Assembly (NCBI RefSeq): GCF_024362805.1
Contig: NZ_CP093299.1
Location: forward strand, 4,000,001-4,064,000
Origin: Salipaludibacillus sp. LMS25
Lineage (GTDB): Bacteria; Bacillota; Bacilli; Bacillales; Salisediminibacteriaceae
Direction of reading: 5' to 3'
Length of the DNA: 64,000 bases
Below, piece after piece: positions 53,639 to 63,156 of this stretch. A model generated the notes under the pieces. That model was given only the letters and a program-made list of their open reading frames with translations. It did no database searches and was not told where the DNA came from. Within the stretch, counting starts at the first letter, position 1; each line of letters begins with the position of its first letter. The position numbers and the translations under genes were made by a program.

Positions 53639-54246
53639 AAGCTATAAGCGATAAAAAAAGGGTGACTGTCGCCATAACAGGAGCTAGCGGGGCTATTTAT
53701 GGGGTGAGGTGTGTGCAGGCTTTGCTCGCTGAGGGGCACACGGTTCACTTTTTATTAACAAGTGCGGCATGGCAGGTTTTGTATTATGAGATGGGGGTTG
53801 ATACATCAGACGAGCAAGCATGCCTTGAGGAATTGTTCGGAAAGTGGGATCATTTCCATTATCATACGCAACAAGATTTTTCCGCCCCCATTGCAAGCGG
53901 ATCAGCAAAAAGTGACGCCATGATTATCGTCCCATGTTCTATGGGGACATTAGCTAAAATCTCACACGGCATTTCAAGTAACTTACTGGAAAGGGCTGCA
54001 GACGTGATGTTAAAAGAAAGACGGAAACTGATCGTCGTACCGAGGGAGTCGCCTCTTAGTTCAATACATCTTGAAAATATGAAGCGAGTGAGTGACTTAG
54101 GTGGCATGATCGTACCGGCTATGCCAGGATACTATCATAACCCTAAGACGATGGATGATCTGATTAATTTTGTAGTAGGGAAAGTGTTAGATCAAGTAGA
54201 GGTGGATCATAATTTGTTTACTAGGTGGGGAGACGATAGTAGATGA
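53635..54246 (+). CDS. ubiX: UbiX-family flavin prenyltransferase
   Basis: A 203-residue flavin prenyltransferase that makes the prenylated FMN cofactor of UbiD-type decarboxylases. The FMN-binding GASGAIYGVR lies near residue 15, PCSMGTLAKISHGISSNLLE near 100, and the RESPLSSIHLENM motif near 137. In this cluster it would serve the UbiD-like decarboxylase of futalosine-type menaquinone synthesis (not in the window). It overlaps both mqnP and mqnA by four bases. Confidence 0.93.
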   Translation: MKAISDKKRVTVAITGASGAIYGVRCVQALLAEGHTVHFLLTSAAWQVLYYEMGVDTSDEQACLEELFGKWDHFHYHTQQDFSAPIASGSAKSDAMIIVPCSMGTLAKISHGISSNLLERAADVMLKERRKLIVVPRESPLSSIHLENMKRVSDLGGMIVPAMPGYYHNPKTMDDLINFVVGKVLDQVEVDHNLFTRWGDDSR

Positions 54247-55100
54247 GCCTTGTCATAGCGGAAATATCTTATACAAATATTTTACCGATGTTTTATTATG
54301 TAGACCGTGAAAAATTAAAACATGCAGGCTGTGAATTTGTGCCAGCTATCCCTTCTCAATTAAATCAAGATATGGCGGATGGAAAAGTCCATGTGGGAGG
54401 AATTTCTTCCTTTGCGTATGGCGAGCACAGTGAAGAGTATCAAGTGCTTCCAGATTTATCTGTTTCCGCCATGAAGCAAGTTGGTTCTATTTTTTTATTC
54501 TCAAAGAAACCCATTGAAGAGCTCGGTGGTGCGTCTATTGCCTTAACGTCTAGCTCAGCTACGTCAGTTAATTTGTTGAAAATTATCCTAAGTAAATTCT
54601 ATCAATTAAACGTGACATATACAACGATGGCTCCTAATTATAGCGTTATGATGAACGACCATGATGCATGCCTTCTTATCGGCGATGATGCTATTCTTAC
54701 TTCTTTCTCTAAACAAGACGCTATCTATCAGTATGACTTAGGTTGCTTATGGAAACTATTTACAGGGTTTCCTATGACATTCGCGTTATTTGCTATTCGC
54801 AAAGAAGCGTGGGAAAAGCATGGAGAACTTTTAGCAGAAGTGCATCGACAATTTTTGAAGAGTAAGCTGTTAAGTCGTAACAACAGGTTTAGTGAGATGA
54901 TAACATCTATACGGGTTCAGCTCGGTGGTACAACAGATTTTTGGCAAACTTATTTCGCAGGCTTGAACTATGAGTTAACAGAAACGCATTTAGAAGGCTT
55001 ACATCATTTTTATGATTTAGCTTATGAATTAAACCTTCTCACCCAAAAAGTGAATAAAGTGTCGATCTGGAATCCAACAGAGAATTTTCATTCTGTTTAG
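54243..55100 (+). CDS. mqnA: Chorismate dehydratase MqnA
   Basis: A 285-residue protein of the MqnA/MqnD periplasmic-binding-like fold. MqnA dehydrates chorismate to 3-enolpyruvylbenzoate, the entry step of the futalosine pathway. Segments AEISYTNILPMFYYVD, VHVGGISSFAYGEH, ALTSSSATSVNLLKIIL and LGCLWKLFTGFPMTFALFAI match the family. Its ATG overlaps ubiX. It is 11 bases before hepT, so precursor entry and tail synthesis are co-transcribed. Confidence 0.93.
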   Translation: MSLVIAEISYTNILPMFYYVDREKLKHAGCEFVPAIPSQLNQDMADGKVHVGGISSFAYGEHSEEYQVLPDLSVSAMKQVGSIFLFSKKPIEELGGASIALTSSSATSVNLLKIILSKFYQLNVTYTTMAPNYSVMMNDHDACLLIGDDAILTSFSKQDAIYQYDLGCLWKLFTGFPMTFALFAIRKEAWEKHGELLAEVHRQFLKSKLLSRNNRFSEMITSIRVQLGGTTDFWQTYFAGLNYELTETHLEGLHHFYDLAYELNLLTQKVNKVSIWNPTENFHSV

Positions 55101-55111
55101 CAAGGTGGATA

Positions 55112-56086
55112 ATGATGAAATTAACAGATATATACTGGCATTTAAGGCCAGATATTATAAAAATTGAAAAAGAAATCGAGCAAAATATTGATGCTCAGCA
55201 CGACGTGTTACAACAGGCCTCCTCCCATTTATTAAAAGCAGGAGGCAAGCGAATTAGACCGGTATTTGTGCTGCTTGCAGCTCAGTTTGGTGATTATGAT
55301 ATTGACAAAGTAAAACATGTAGCAGTCCCTCTTGAGCTTATTCATATGGCATCTCTCGTTCATGATGATGTTATTGATGATGCAGAGTTAAGACGAGGCA
55401 AAAAAACCATTAAGTCAAAGTGGGATAACCGTATTGCCATGTATACAGGTGATTACATGTTTGCAAAAGCAATCGAAATAGCTACATACAGTAATCGTCT
55501 AGATCTTCATAAATATTTATCAGAAGCTATGGTCGAAATGTGTATAGGAGAGGTTGAACAAATTCGTGACCAATACAATTGGCAACAAAATTTACGAATA
55601 TACTTTCGGCGAATTAGACGGAAAACAGCGCTTCTTATATCGGTAAGCTGTCAACTAGGTGCTATTGTTGCTGACGCTTCACCTCTATACCAAATACAAT
55701 TAAAAAAATACGGTTATTACGTCGGTATGGCCTTTCAAATCACTGATGACATTTTAGATTTTGTTGGGACTGAAAAGGAACTCGGTAAGCCCGCTGGAGG
55801 CGACTTAGCTCAAGGAAATGTTACGCTACCAGCCCTTCTTGCCATGGAGAAAGATCAGGAATTAAATAAAAGAATCGTCACTTATCTAAAGACAGAGAGC
55901 CGCATCCCGTTTAATATGAAAGCAACTATTGAGGAGATTAAAGCAACGGGTGCTATTCAAGAAGCAAAAAAAGTAGCGGATAAATATATAGATAAAGCAC
56001 TGTTGGCATTAGAGCCTTTACCAGAATTACGCGCTAAAGCTGCTTTACAGCAAATTGCTGACTATATCAGCGAAAGAAAATTTTAA
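55112..56086 (+). CDS. hepT: Heptaprenyl diphosphate synthase component 2
   Basis: A 324-residue trans-prenyltransferase (B. subtilis HepT 320). It has both aspartate-rich motifs: HDDVIDDAELRRG near residue 88 and QITDDILDFVG near 212, plus AGGKRIRP near 44. With HepS it makes the menaquinone side chain from isopentenyl diphosphate. Two adjacent ATGs follow AAGGTGG; the first is used here. It ends the mqn cluster. Confidence 0.96.
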   Translation: MMKLTDIYWHLRPDIIKIEKEIEQNIDAQHDVLQQASSHLLKAGGKRIRPVFVLLAAQFGDYDIDKVKHVAVPLELIHMASLVHDDVIDDAELRRGKKTIKSKWDNRIAMYTGDYMFAKAIEIATYSNRLDLHKYLSEAMVEMCIGEVEQIRDQYNWQQNLRIYFRRIRRKTALLISVSCQLGAIVADASPLYQIQLKKYGYYVGMAFQITDDILDFVGTEKELGKPAGGDLAQGNVTLPALLAMEKDQELNKRIVTYLKTESRIPFNMKATIEEIKATGAIQEAKKVADKYIDKALLALEPLPELRAKAALQQIADYISERKF

Positions 56087-56198
56087 TTTGGATACAAGTC
56101 TGATGAAAAGGACTTGTTTTTCTATAAGATAATTGTATTTTTTTCTATTTTTGTTATGATAACTATAATCGAAAAACCATTGGTGGAGGGTGAAAATT

Positions 56199-56642
56199 AT
56201 GGAAAAAACATTTTTAATGGTAAAGCCAGATGGCGTTCAACGTAATTTAATTGGGGAAATCATATCTCGATTCGAATTGAAAGGGTATACATTAGTAGGA
56301 GCAAAGCTCATCCAACTAACTGAAGATACAGCAAAAGATCACTACGAAGAACATGAAGGAAAGCCCTTTTTTCATTCATTAGTTGCATTTATTACTTCTG
56401 GTCCTGTTTTTGCAATGGTGTGGGAAGGTGAAGGCATTATTGCTGAAGCTCGTAAGATGATGGGGCAAACTAATCCGGCAGATTCATTACCTGGCACAAT
56501 AAGAGGGGATCTAGGGGTAAATGTTTCTAGAAATATTATTCATGGTTCAGACTCATTAGAAAGTGCTGAACGTGAAATAAACTTATATTTTACAAAGGAT
56601 GAACTCATTACATATGAAAAAGAAATGAGTAAATGGATATAG
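56199..56642 (+). CDS. ndk: Nucleoside diphosphate kinase
   Basis: A 147-residue kinase (B. subtilis 148). The start is [20 protein letters not shown] and the catalytic histidine lies in NIIHGSDS near residue 115. The ATG at 56199 is chosen because GGAGGGTGA lies upstream; the frame is open to GTG 56190 inside that site. It balances nucleoside triphosphate pools. It lies between hepT and cheR, as in B. subtilis. Confidence 0.97.
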   Translation: MEKTFLMVKPDGVQRNLIGEIISRFELKGYTLVGAKLIQLTEDTAKDHYEEHEGKPFFHSLVAFITSGPVFAMVWEGEGIIAEARKMMGQTNPADSLPGTIRGDLGVNVSRNIIHGSDSLESAEREINLYFTKDELITYEKEMSKWI

Positions 56643-56718
56643 ATTAAAGAAACTGTAAAAAGTATATATAAATCAAATAGACAGTTCGCTTACAAAAATA
56701 ACTCATATAATGAGAATA

Positions 56719-56744
56719 AAAGCTGCCTGAATGGCGGCTTTTTA
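56719..56744 (+). terminator. ndk terminator
   Basis: AAAGCTGCC (56719-56727) pairs with GGCGGCTTT (56733-56741) with one G-T pair, followed by TTAAC. Confidence 0.75.
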
Positions 56745-56822
56745 ACTATACATATAGTGCTGAAGGGCGAATTGTGGTACAAGTAAGATAAGCACTAAAC
56801 ATTTTAAGTGAGGAGACAGACG

Positions 56823-57596
56823 ATGGATGATTACCAGAAATTTGTAGATCAGATTTATAAAAAAACCGGAATTAATTTAGCCTTATATAAGGAAGCGCAA
56901 ATGAAGCGTCGATTAACTTCCTTAAGAGATAAACGAGGATTTACCACCTTTACCAGCTATTTTGAAGCCCTATCCAAAGAACATGATTTATTTGATGAGT
57001 TTCTACAACGGATGACGATTAATGTGTCAGAATTCTTTAGAAACCCTCAAAGGTGGAAAGTTTTGGAGAATAAAATTCTTCCAAGGCTTCTTGAAGGACA
57101 ACGACGTTTAAAAATATGGAGTGCTGCTTGCTCCACAGGAGAAGAGCCTTACTCTCTCATGATGCTTTTGCATAAGTATCTTAAATATGACCAAATTGAC
57201 CTTCTTGCAACAGATCTAGATGAATCTATTTTGATGCGGGCGAAAAAAGGGTTTTACCCAGAACGTTCTCTCAAAGAAGTTCCTAAAGACATGCTAGATC
57301 ACTATTTTGAAAAAGAGATGGTGGGTTATCATGTGAAAGATGAAGTGAAAAAGGCGATTAAATTCAAACAGCATAATTTACTTTCAGATAATTATGAACT
57401 AGGGTTTGATTTAATTGTTTGTAGAAACGTCATGATATACTTTACTGAACAAGCAAAAGATGAGTTATATTTTAAATTTAGTGATGCGTTAAAACCAGGA
57501 GGCGTTTTATTTGTTGGAAGCACGGAACAAATTTTTCAAGCGCAACGATATGGCTTCGAAACAGAAGATACTTTTTTCTATAAAAAAGTAAAATGA
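56823..57596 (+). CDS. cheR: Chemotaxis protein methyltransferase CheR
   Basis: A 257-residue SAM-dependent enzyme (B. subtilis 256) that methylates chemoreceptor glutamates. The N-terminal domain has [20 protein letters not shown]; the SAM site has [18 protein letters not shown] near residue 99, with [12 protein letters not shown] near 199. The ATG at 56823 has GAGGAG upstream and matches the B. subtilis N-terminus; GTG 56808 is within the leader. Isolated from other chemotaxis genes, as in B. subtilis. Confidence 0.96.
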   Translation: MDDYQKFVDQIYKKTGINLALYKEAQMKRRLTSLRDKRGFTTFTSYFEALSKEHDLFDEFLQRMTINVSEFFRNPQRWKVLENKILPRLLEGQRRLKIWSAACSTGEEPYSLMMLLHKYLKYDQIDLLATDLDESILMRAKKGFYPERSLKEVPKDMLDHYFEKEMVGYHVKDEVKKAIKFKQHNLLSDNYELGFDLIVCRNVMIYFTEQAKDELYFKFSDALKPGGVLFVGSTEQIFQAQRYGFETEDTFFYKKVK

Positions 57597-57712
57597 CATC
57601 ACTTTAAATAAATTTAGCTTTTTCTCTTGAAAAATAACGCCAAATCATCAACAATAGATATAATAAGTTTTTAACACATAAAAGCGATAAAGAAAGTAGA
57701 GGTTGATAGTGC

Positions 57713-58885
57713 ATGCGATTCTTGACAGCAGGAGAATCTCACGGGCCTGAGTTGACAGCTATTATTGAAGGTGTTCCAAGTCAGTTGCCTTTGACGGTTG
57801 AAGATATTAATGAACATTTAGCAAGAAGACAAAAAGGGTATGGTCGAGGAAGACGGATGCAAATTGAAAAAGACCAAGTAACAATTACAAGCGGTGTGCG
57901 TCACGGTAAAACAACGGGAGCACCAATTACCCTGCATATTGAAAATAAAGATTGGACACATTGGACGAAAATTATGGGTGCTGAGCCACTTTCAGAAGAA
58001 GAGGAACAAGACATTAAACGCAAAATAACACGCCCTAGACCAGGCCATGCTGATTTGAATGGCGCTATTAAATATCGCCATCGTGATATGAGAAATGTTT
58101 TAGAGCGGTCATCAGCAAGGGAAACGACGGCACGAGTTGCAGTAGGTGCTGTGGCCCAAGCATTGTTAAAAGCCTTCAATATTCACCTGTGTGGCCATGT
58201 TCTAGAAATTGGTGATGTGGTAAGTCAACAACCGAAGTTTACAACGATTGAGCAATTAAAAAAAGTCACTGAGGCTTCTGACGTTCGCTGTGCTGATGGC
58301 TCAGCTGAAACAAAGATGAAAACAGCGATTGATGAAGCAAAAGAAAACGGCGATTCCATCGGTGGCATCGTTGAAGTCATTGCTGAAAATGTTCCTGTTG
58401 GGCTTGGTAGTTTTGTACATTATGATAGAAAACTTGATGCGAAGATTGCTCAAGGAGTGATGAGCATTAATGCGTTTAAAGGTGTGGAAATCGGATTGGG
58501 CTTTGAAGCTGCACGGATGAAAGGCAGTGAGGTGCATGACGAGATCACGCATGATGAGAATAATGGTTTCTCCCGTAAAACAAACCGACTTGGTGGTTTT
58601 GAAGGTGGCATGACAAACGGGATGCCTGTTGTCGTAAGAGGCGCGATGAAACCAATTCCTACCCTTTATAAACCATTACAAAGTGTGGATATCGACTCTA
58701 AGGAGCCTTTCACAGCAAGTATTGAGCGGTCTGATAGTTGTGCTGTTCCAGCAGCCGCTGTCGTCTGTGAAGCTGCTGTAGCTTGGGAATTAGCCAATGC
58801 ATTTTTAGAAAAATTTGGTTCCGATACAATGTCAGACATTAAAAAACATTATCAAGACTATTTAGAGGAAGCGAGGACGTTTTAA
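57713..58885 (+). CDS. aroC: Chorismate synthase
   Basis: A 390-residue enzyme, equal in length to B. subtilis AroF, that makes chorismate from EPSP using reduced FMN. Motifs include [58 protein letters not shown] and [13 protein letters not shown]. The ATG follows AGAGGTTGATAGTGC. Its stop overlaps the aroB start (TAATG). Confidence 0.97.
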   Translation: MRFLTAGESHGPELTAIIEGVPSQLPLTVEDINEHLARRQKGYGRGRRMQIEKDQVTITSGVRHGKTTGAPITLHIENKDWTHWTKIMGAEPLSEEEEQDIKRKITRPRPGHADLNGAIKYRHRDMRNVLERSSARETTARVAVGAVAQALLKAFNIHLCGHVLEIGDVVSQQPKFTTIEQLKKVTEASDVRCADGSAETKMKTAIDEAKENGDSIGGIVEVIAENVPVGLGSFVHYDRKLDAKIAQGVMSINAFKGVEIGLGFEAARMKGSEVHDEITHDENNGFSRKTNRLGGFEGGMTNGMPVVVRGAMKPIPTLYKPLQSVDIDSKEPFTASIERSDSCAVPAAAVVCEAAVAWELANAFLEKFGSDTMSDIKKHYQDYLEEARTF

Positions 58886-59979
58886 TGCAGTCCCCGACTT
58901 TAACTATAGCAAGTAGATCACATGAGTACCCTGTTTATATTGATCAGGATATTAGGTTTCATACATTTAATCTTATAAATGCTCATCTGGCTAAACCTGC
59001 AAGTGCCTATATGATTGTGGCTGACAAAACGGTTGCAGACTATTATTTAAAAGATGTGTTATCATCTTTTCCAGAAACTATTAAGCCGTATGTGTCTTTA
59101 ATCCCTAGTGGTGAGGCATCTAAGTCATTTGAAATGTATCATCACCTGTTGACACAAGCTTTAGAAAATGGATTAGACCGTCAGTCTGTCATCATTGCTC
59201 TTGGTGGAGGGGTGACAGGTGATTTAGCTGGCTTTACAGCGGCCACGTATATGCGAGGTATTCAATACGTGCAAATGCCCACCACATTATTAGCTCATGA
59301 TAGTAGTGTTGGGGGTAAGACAGGTATTAATCATGCACATGGAAAAAATCTAATTGGAGCTTTCCATCCACCGGCAGCTGTTATTTATGATTCACAGATG
59401 TTACGTACCCTCCCAATCCAGGAATGGCGGTCAGGTTTTGCAGAAGTTATCAAGCACGGCTTTATTGCTGAACCTGAACTGTTGGAGTGGTTAGAAAGGA
59501 ATATTACAGACTTATCACATATACCACCTGAGAAAATAAATGAGTTGCTTGAACGATCAATTCGTATAAAAGCACATATAGTGGAAGAGGATGAAAAGGA
59601 GCAAGGGGTTAGGGCTTACTTGAATTTTGGGCATACATTAGGTCATAGTATTGAAGCAGAGGTTGGGTACGGTCACATGACTCATGGAGAAGCGGTTGCT
59701 ATCGGTATGTCGTTTGCCTTGAAATTGAGTGAGCGTCTGCTCGGTTCAAAGCTCTCCTATGACAGAATATTGGATTATATGAAAACACTAGGCTACTCAC
59801 TTCAAATACCAAGTGGGTGTGATCATGATCAATTGATTGTTAGAATGAGGCGGGACAAGAAATCGTCTCACAATGATATAAATTATGTTCTTTTGCACTC
59901 AATTGGTCAACCGCAACTCGTTAAAGTAAGCGAAAAAGACATACTGAGACTCCTTGAAGAGGAGGGACACTTAAGATGA
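58885..59979 (+). CDS. aroB: 3-dehydroquinate synthase
   Basis: A 364-residue NAD-dependent enzyme (B. subtilis 362), the second step of the shikimate pathway. ALGGGVTGDLAGFTAATYMR lies near residue 110; GGKTGINHAHGKNLIGAFH near 145; and zinc ligands near EVIKHG and NFGHTLGHSIEAE. Its start overlaps aroC by one base and its end overlaps aroH by four. Confidence 0.97.
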   Translation: MQSPTLTIASRSHEYPVYIDQDIRFHTFNLINAHLAKPASAYMIVADKTVADYYLKDVLSSFPETIKPYVSLIPSGEASKSFEMYHHLLTQALENGLDRQSVIIALGGGVTGDLAGFTAATYMRGIQYVQMPTTLLAHDSSVGGKTGINHAHGKNLIGAFHPPAAVIYDSQMLRTLPIQEWRSGFAEVIKHGFIAEPELLEWLERNITDLSHIPPEKINELLERSIRIKAHIVEEDEKEQGVRAYLNFGHTLGHSIEAEVGYGHMTHGEAVAIGMSFALKLSERLLGSKLSYDRILDYMKTLGYSLQIPSGCDHDQLIVRMRRDKKSSHNDINYVLLHSIGQPQLVKVSEKDILRLLEEEGHLR

Positions 59980-60353
59980 TGACGAGAGGCATTCGCGGGG
60001 CGACAACTGTTCAGACAAATAATAAAACTGAGATCCATAAGGCTACCTCAGACGCCATGACCCATATTATCCAAAGGAACAAGATTAGTCCTGATGACAT
60101 ATGTCACATATTGATTACAGTAACAAATGACTTAGACGCAGCATTTCCTGCTGAAGGAATAAGAGTTTTAGAAGGCTTTCAATATGTGCCAATCATGTGT
60201 GCGTTGGAAATACCTGTTCCAGGTAGTCTTAAAAAGTGCATTCGATTAATGGTAACGGTCAATACAACTAAAAATCCTGCAGATATCCACCATATATATT
60301 TAAATGATGCAGTAAAACTTCGTCCAGATTTAACCTTGACAAACGATCAATGA
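59976..60353 (+). CDS. aroH: Chorismate mutase, AroH class
   Basis: A 125-residue monofunctional chorismate mutase (B. subtilis 127). The N-terminal RGIRGATTVQTNNKTEI and the PIMCALEIPVPGSL and KCIRLMVTVNT segments match the trimeric AroH fold. It converts chorismate to prephenate. Two ATGs (59976, 59979) are possible after AGGAGGGACACTTA. Last gene before the trp leader. Confidence 0.95.
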   Translation: MMTRGIRGATTVQTNNKTEIHKATSDAMTHIIQRNKISPDDICHILITVTNDLDAAFPAEGIRVLEGFQYVPIMCALEIPVPGSLKKCIRLMVTVNTTKNPADIHHIYLNDAVKLRPDLTLTNDQ

Positions 60354-60428
60354 ACACGTTAGGATTACTATAAGTTTAGTTGAGAGAAGAGCGAAGGATA
60401 CGCAAGTATAACGTTTAATATGTATGAA

Positions 60429-60471
60429 GAGCAGAGCAGAGATGGAGTTGAGGAGAGCGGAGTTAGTGTAG
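60429..60471 (+). promoter_or_regulatory. TRAP-binding GAG/TAG repeat array in the trp leader
   Basis: Nine triplets separated by one to three bases: GAG at 60429, 60434, 60439, 60445, 60450, 60455 and 60460, then TAG at 60464 and 60469. TAG 60377, GAG 60382 and GAG 60389 lie further upstream. This is the layout recognised by the TRAP ring made by mtrB. It lies just before a terminator, as in the B. subtilis trp leader. Confidence 0.88.
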
Positions 60472-60483
60472 CTATGTGTGAAC

Positions 60484-60517
60484 ACGTCTGCCCCTTTGTG
60501 GCAGACGTTTTATTTTT
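60484..60517 (+). terminator. trp attenuator terminator
   Basis: ACGTCTGCC (60484-60492) pairs perfectly with GGCAGACGT (60500-60508) around CCTTTGT, followed by TTTATTTTT. TCTGC in the left arm can instead pair with GCAGA at 60431-60435 or 60436-60440 inside the TRAP array, a possible antiterminator. Confidence 0.88.
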
Positions 60518-60629
60518 AAATGGGGATAATCATTCCCTATTCAGAGATCGCAAGCATACTTTTAACCTCTATAATTAAGATGTCAATCCTCACACTTCAG
60601 TCCCTGTCTAAACATGAGAGGTGATTGAA

Positions 60630-62147
60630 ATGTTAACCATTACGAAGGAGCAGTTTCTTAAGAAGGCTGCTAAATACAACACCGTATTAATGTCGGCACA
60701 TATCCTTGCTGATACCACAACCCCTATTCAATTATTCCATCTATTTAATAACGATGCAGCTTTTTTACTTGAAAGTAAAGACCCATTATCGCCGTGGTCA
60801 AACTATTCATTTATTGGGATAAATCCTATTTATTATTTATATGACAAAGGCGGCAGCTTTATTTTTGAAAACAAAAAACGAGAGACGATATTGCGTGGTG
60901 AACATATTCAGGAAACATGGGATAATGTATTAACCTATTTAAATGTCGCCCCGGATCCACAGCTGGCGTTGCCGTTTCCAGGTGGGGCTGTTGGTTATAT
61001 GGGTTTTGAAGCGTATGGTTGTTATGAACCGAGGTTGGCGGCTAGTTTGGATAGGGAGAACCCAAATGTGTCATTTGTTTTCTGTCAAACAATTTTAGCG
61101 TATCATCATGGGAAAGAAGAATTAACGGTGATTCATTTACAAAATACAGCTGACATAAATGGAGAGGAAGCTTTTCAAAATGGTGCTCATGAAATTGAAG
61201 CCATTTTGAAGGCCATTGCAGTTGATGACTCTCTTCCTGTATCAATGGTGCCAATGACAGATCATATAAAAGACGATCTATTTGCCAATGTGAGCTCCAA
61301 TTACACAAAAGAGACCTTTATGGATCACGTACAGAAAGTGAAAGAGTACATTGCTGCTGGTGATATATTTCAAGCAGTTCTGTCTCAACGCTTCAAAGTG
61401 CCTGTTCAGACAGATGGCCTCTCGTTATATCGCGTGTTAAGGAAAATTAACCCGTCGCCTTATTTATATTATATACGGCTTGATGAGAGAGAAATTATCG
61501 GCAGTTCACCTGAAAGACTTGTGAAGGTTGAAAGAGAAGGCGAATTGGAAATCCATCCTATCGCAGGGACAAGAAAGCGTGGCAATAATCTGGCGGAGGA
61601 TGAAGCACTTGCAAAAGACTTACTCGCAGATGAAAAGGAACGAGCTGAGCATTTAATGCTTGTTGATTTAGCAAGAAATGATATGGGGAGGGTGAGCGAA
61701 TATGGTAGTGTCACCGTCAAAGAAATGATGCAAGTGACACATTTCTCGCATGTTATGCACCTTATATCAAAAGTGACGGGTCAATTAAAAAAGAATACCC
61801 ACCCTTTTGAAGCTCTATTTGCGGCTCACCCTGCCGGGACAGTGTCAGGAGCACCAAAAGTACGAGCAGTGGAAATTATTGAAGAGTTAGAACAGACGAG
61901 ACGAGGCATTTATGCCGGAGCAATTGCCTATTGTGGATTTAATCAAGCGATAGATTCATGTATTGCTATTCGAACGATAATTTTACAAGATCGTGTGGCC
62001 CATGTGCAAGCCGGAGCAGGGATCGTACAAGATTCAATTCCTGAAAATGAATATGAAGAAACGAGAAACAAAGCACGGGCATTAATTTATGCCATTAAAT
62101 TAGCTGAGCTGAGGTACGAAAAAGAGGAGGAAGAGGAGAATGAGTAG
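60630..62147 (+). CDS. trpE: Anthranilate synthase component I
   Basis: A 505-residue enzyme that forms anthranilate from chorismate. The tryptophan feedback site FLLESKD is seen near residue 47; GSSPERLVKV, PIAGTRKRG and HPAGTVSGAPKVRAVEII follow. ATG 60630 is preferred, seven bases after AGAGGTGA; GTG 60621 lies within that site. It overlaps trpD by 8 bases and follows the TRAP-controlled leader. Confidence 0.97.
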   Translation: MLTITKEQFLKKAAKYNTVLMSAHILADTTTPIQLFHLFNNDAAFLLESKDPLSPWSNYSFIGINPIYYLYDKGGSFIFENKKRETILRGEHIQETWDNVLTYLNVAPDPQLALPFPGGAVGYMGFEAYGCYEPRLAASLDRENPNVSFVFCQTILAYHHGKEELTVIHLQNTADINGEEAFQNGAHEIEAILKAIAVDDSLPVSMVPMTDHIKDDLFANVSSNYTKETFMDHVQKVKEYIAAGDIFQAVLSQRFKVPVQTDGLSLYRVLRKINPSPYLYYIRLDEREIIGSSPERLVKVEREGELEIHPIAGTRKRGNNLAEDEALAKDLLADEKERAEHLMLVDLARNDMGRVSEYGSVTVKEMMQVTHFSHVMHLISKVTGQLKKNTHPFEALFAAHPAGTVSGAPKVRAVEIIEELEQTRRGIYAGAIAYCGFNQAIDSCIAIRTIILQDRVAHVQAGAGIVQDSIPENEYEETRNKARALIYAIKLAELRYEKEEEEENE

Positions 62148-63156
62148 AGCGCTAGAAAGAATAATGTCCACCGAACCACTAACAGAGGATGAGGCGAAGC
62201 AACTTGTTATAGCCATGATGGAAGGGCAATTAAATAATGAAGAAATGGCAGGTATACTTTCCGTGTTGCAATATCGCGGAGAAACGGTTGATGAATTGGT
62301 GGGATTTGCAAAGGGGATGCAAGAAAAAGGGAAAAAAATTAGCTTGCCTTATGATGTGTTAGATACGTGTGGAACCGGTGGAGATGGTAAAGGAACCTTT
62401 AATATTTCAACGGCAGTGGCTATATTGTTAAGCTCTCTAGGTGTAAAAGTAGCGAAGCATGGTAACCGAAGTGTTTCATCTACGACAGGCAGTGCAGATG
62501 TCCTAAAGGCATTAGGAGTCCCTTTTCAAGAAACCGAGCAAGAAGTGTCCCGCATGCTTCAAAAGCACCATCTTGCATTCTTATTCGCCCCGATTTATCA
62601 TTCTGCAATGAAAAACGTCGCACCAGTGCGAAAACAACTGGGAATGAAAACGATTTTTAATTTATTAGGCCCTTTGACAAACCCTGCAGATGCCCCTTGT
62701 CGGATTATTGGCGTATATGATTATTTAGTTGCAAAGAAAATGGCATATGCATCTCAGCGGTTAGGTGTAAAACGTGCGTTGTTTGTGAGTGGCGAAGATG
62801 GATTAGATGAACTTACGGTCCAAGGTAAAAGTTATATTATTGAAGTGAACGGTGATCACATACATGAATTTATCGTAACACCAGAGGACGTAGGGTTAAA
62901 AACGGAGGCTATTGATAAAGCATTGGTCTCATCACCAGCTGAAAGTGCTGCCCTCATCAAAAAAGTTTTTGCCGAAAAAGGATCGCAGGCTGCTGAAAAC
63001 CTATTATTATTAAATGCAGGAGCGGGCCTATATGTACAAGGAAGAACAGCGACGATCAAGGATGGTGTGAGAGAAGCTAAAGAAGCGCTCGGAACCCACG
63101 CATTAAACCACTTAGCTGCGTTACAACGTGAGAGGGAAGAGGTGACCACACCATGA
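62140..63156 (+). CDS. trpD: Anthranilate phosphoribosyltransferase
   Basis: A 338-residue enzyme (B. subtilis 338) that joins anthranilate to PRPP. The PRPP site DTCGTGGDGKGTFNISTA lies near residue 72, KHGNRSVSSTTGSADVLKAL near 101, and NLLGPLTNPA near 169. It overlaps trpE and trpC by 8 and 4 bases, giving tight coupling. Confidence 0.97.
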   Translation: MSRALERIMSTEPLTEDEAKQLVIAMMEGQLNNEEMAGILSVLQYRGETVDELVGFAKGMQEKGKKISLPYDVLDTCGTGGDGKGTFNISTAVAILLSSLGVKVAKHGNRSVSSTTGSADVLKALGVPFQETEQEVSRMLQKHHLAFLFAPIYHSAMKNVAPVRKQLGMKTIFNLLGPLTNPADAPCRIIGVYDYLVAKKMAYASQRLGVKRALFVSGEDGLDELTVQGKSYIIEVNGDHIHEFIVTPEDVGLKTEAIDKALVSSPAESAALIKKVFAEKGSQAAENLLLLNAGAGLYVQGRTATIKDGVREAKEALGTHALNHLAALQREREEVTTP

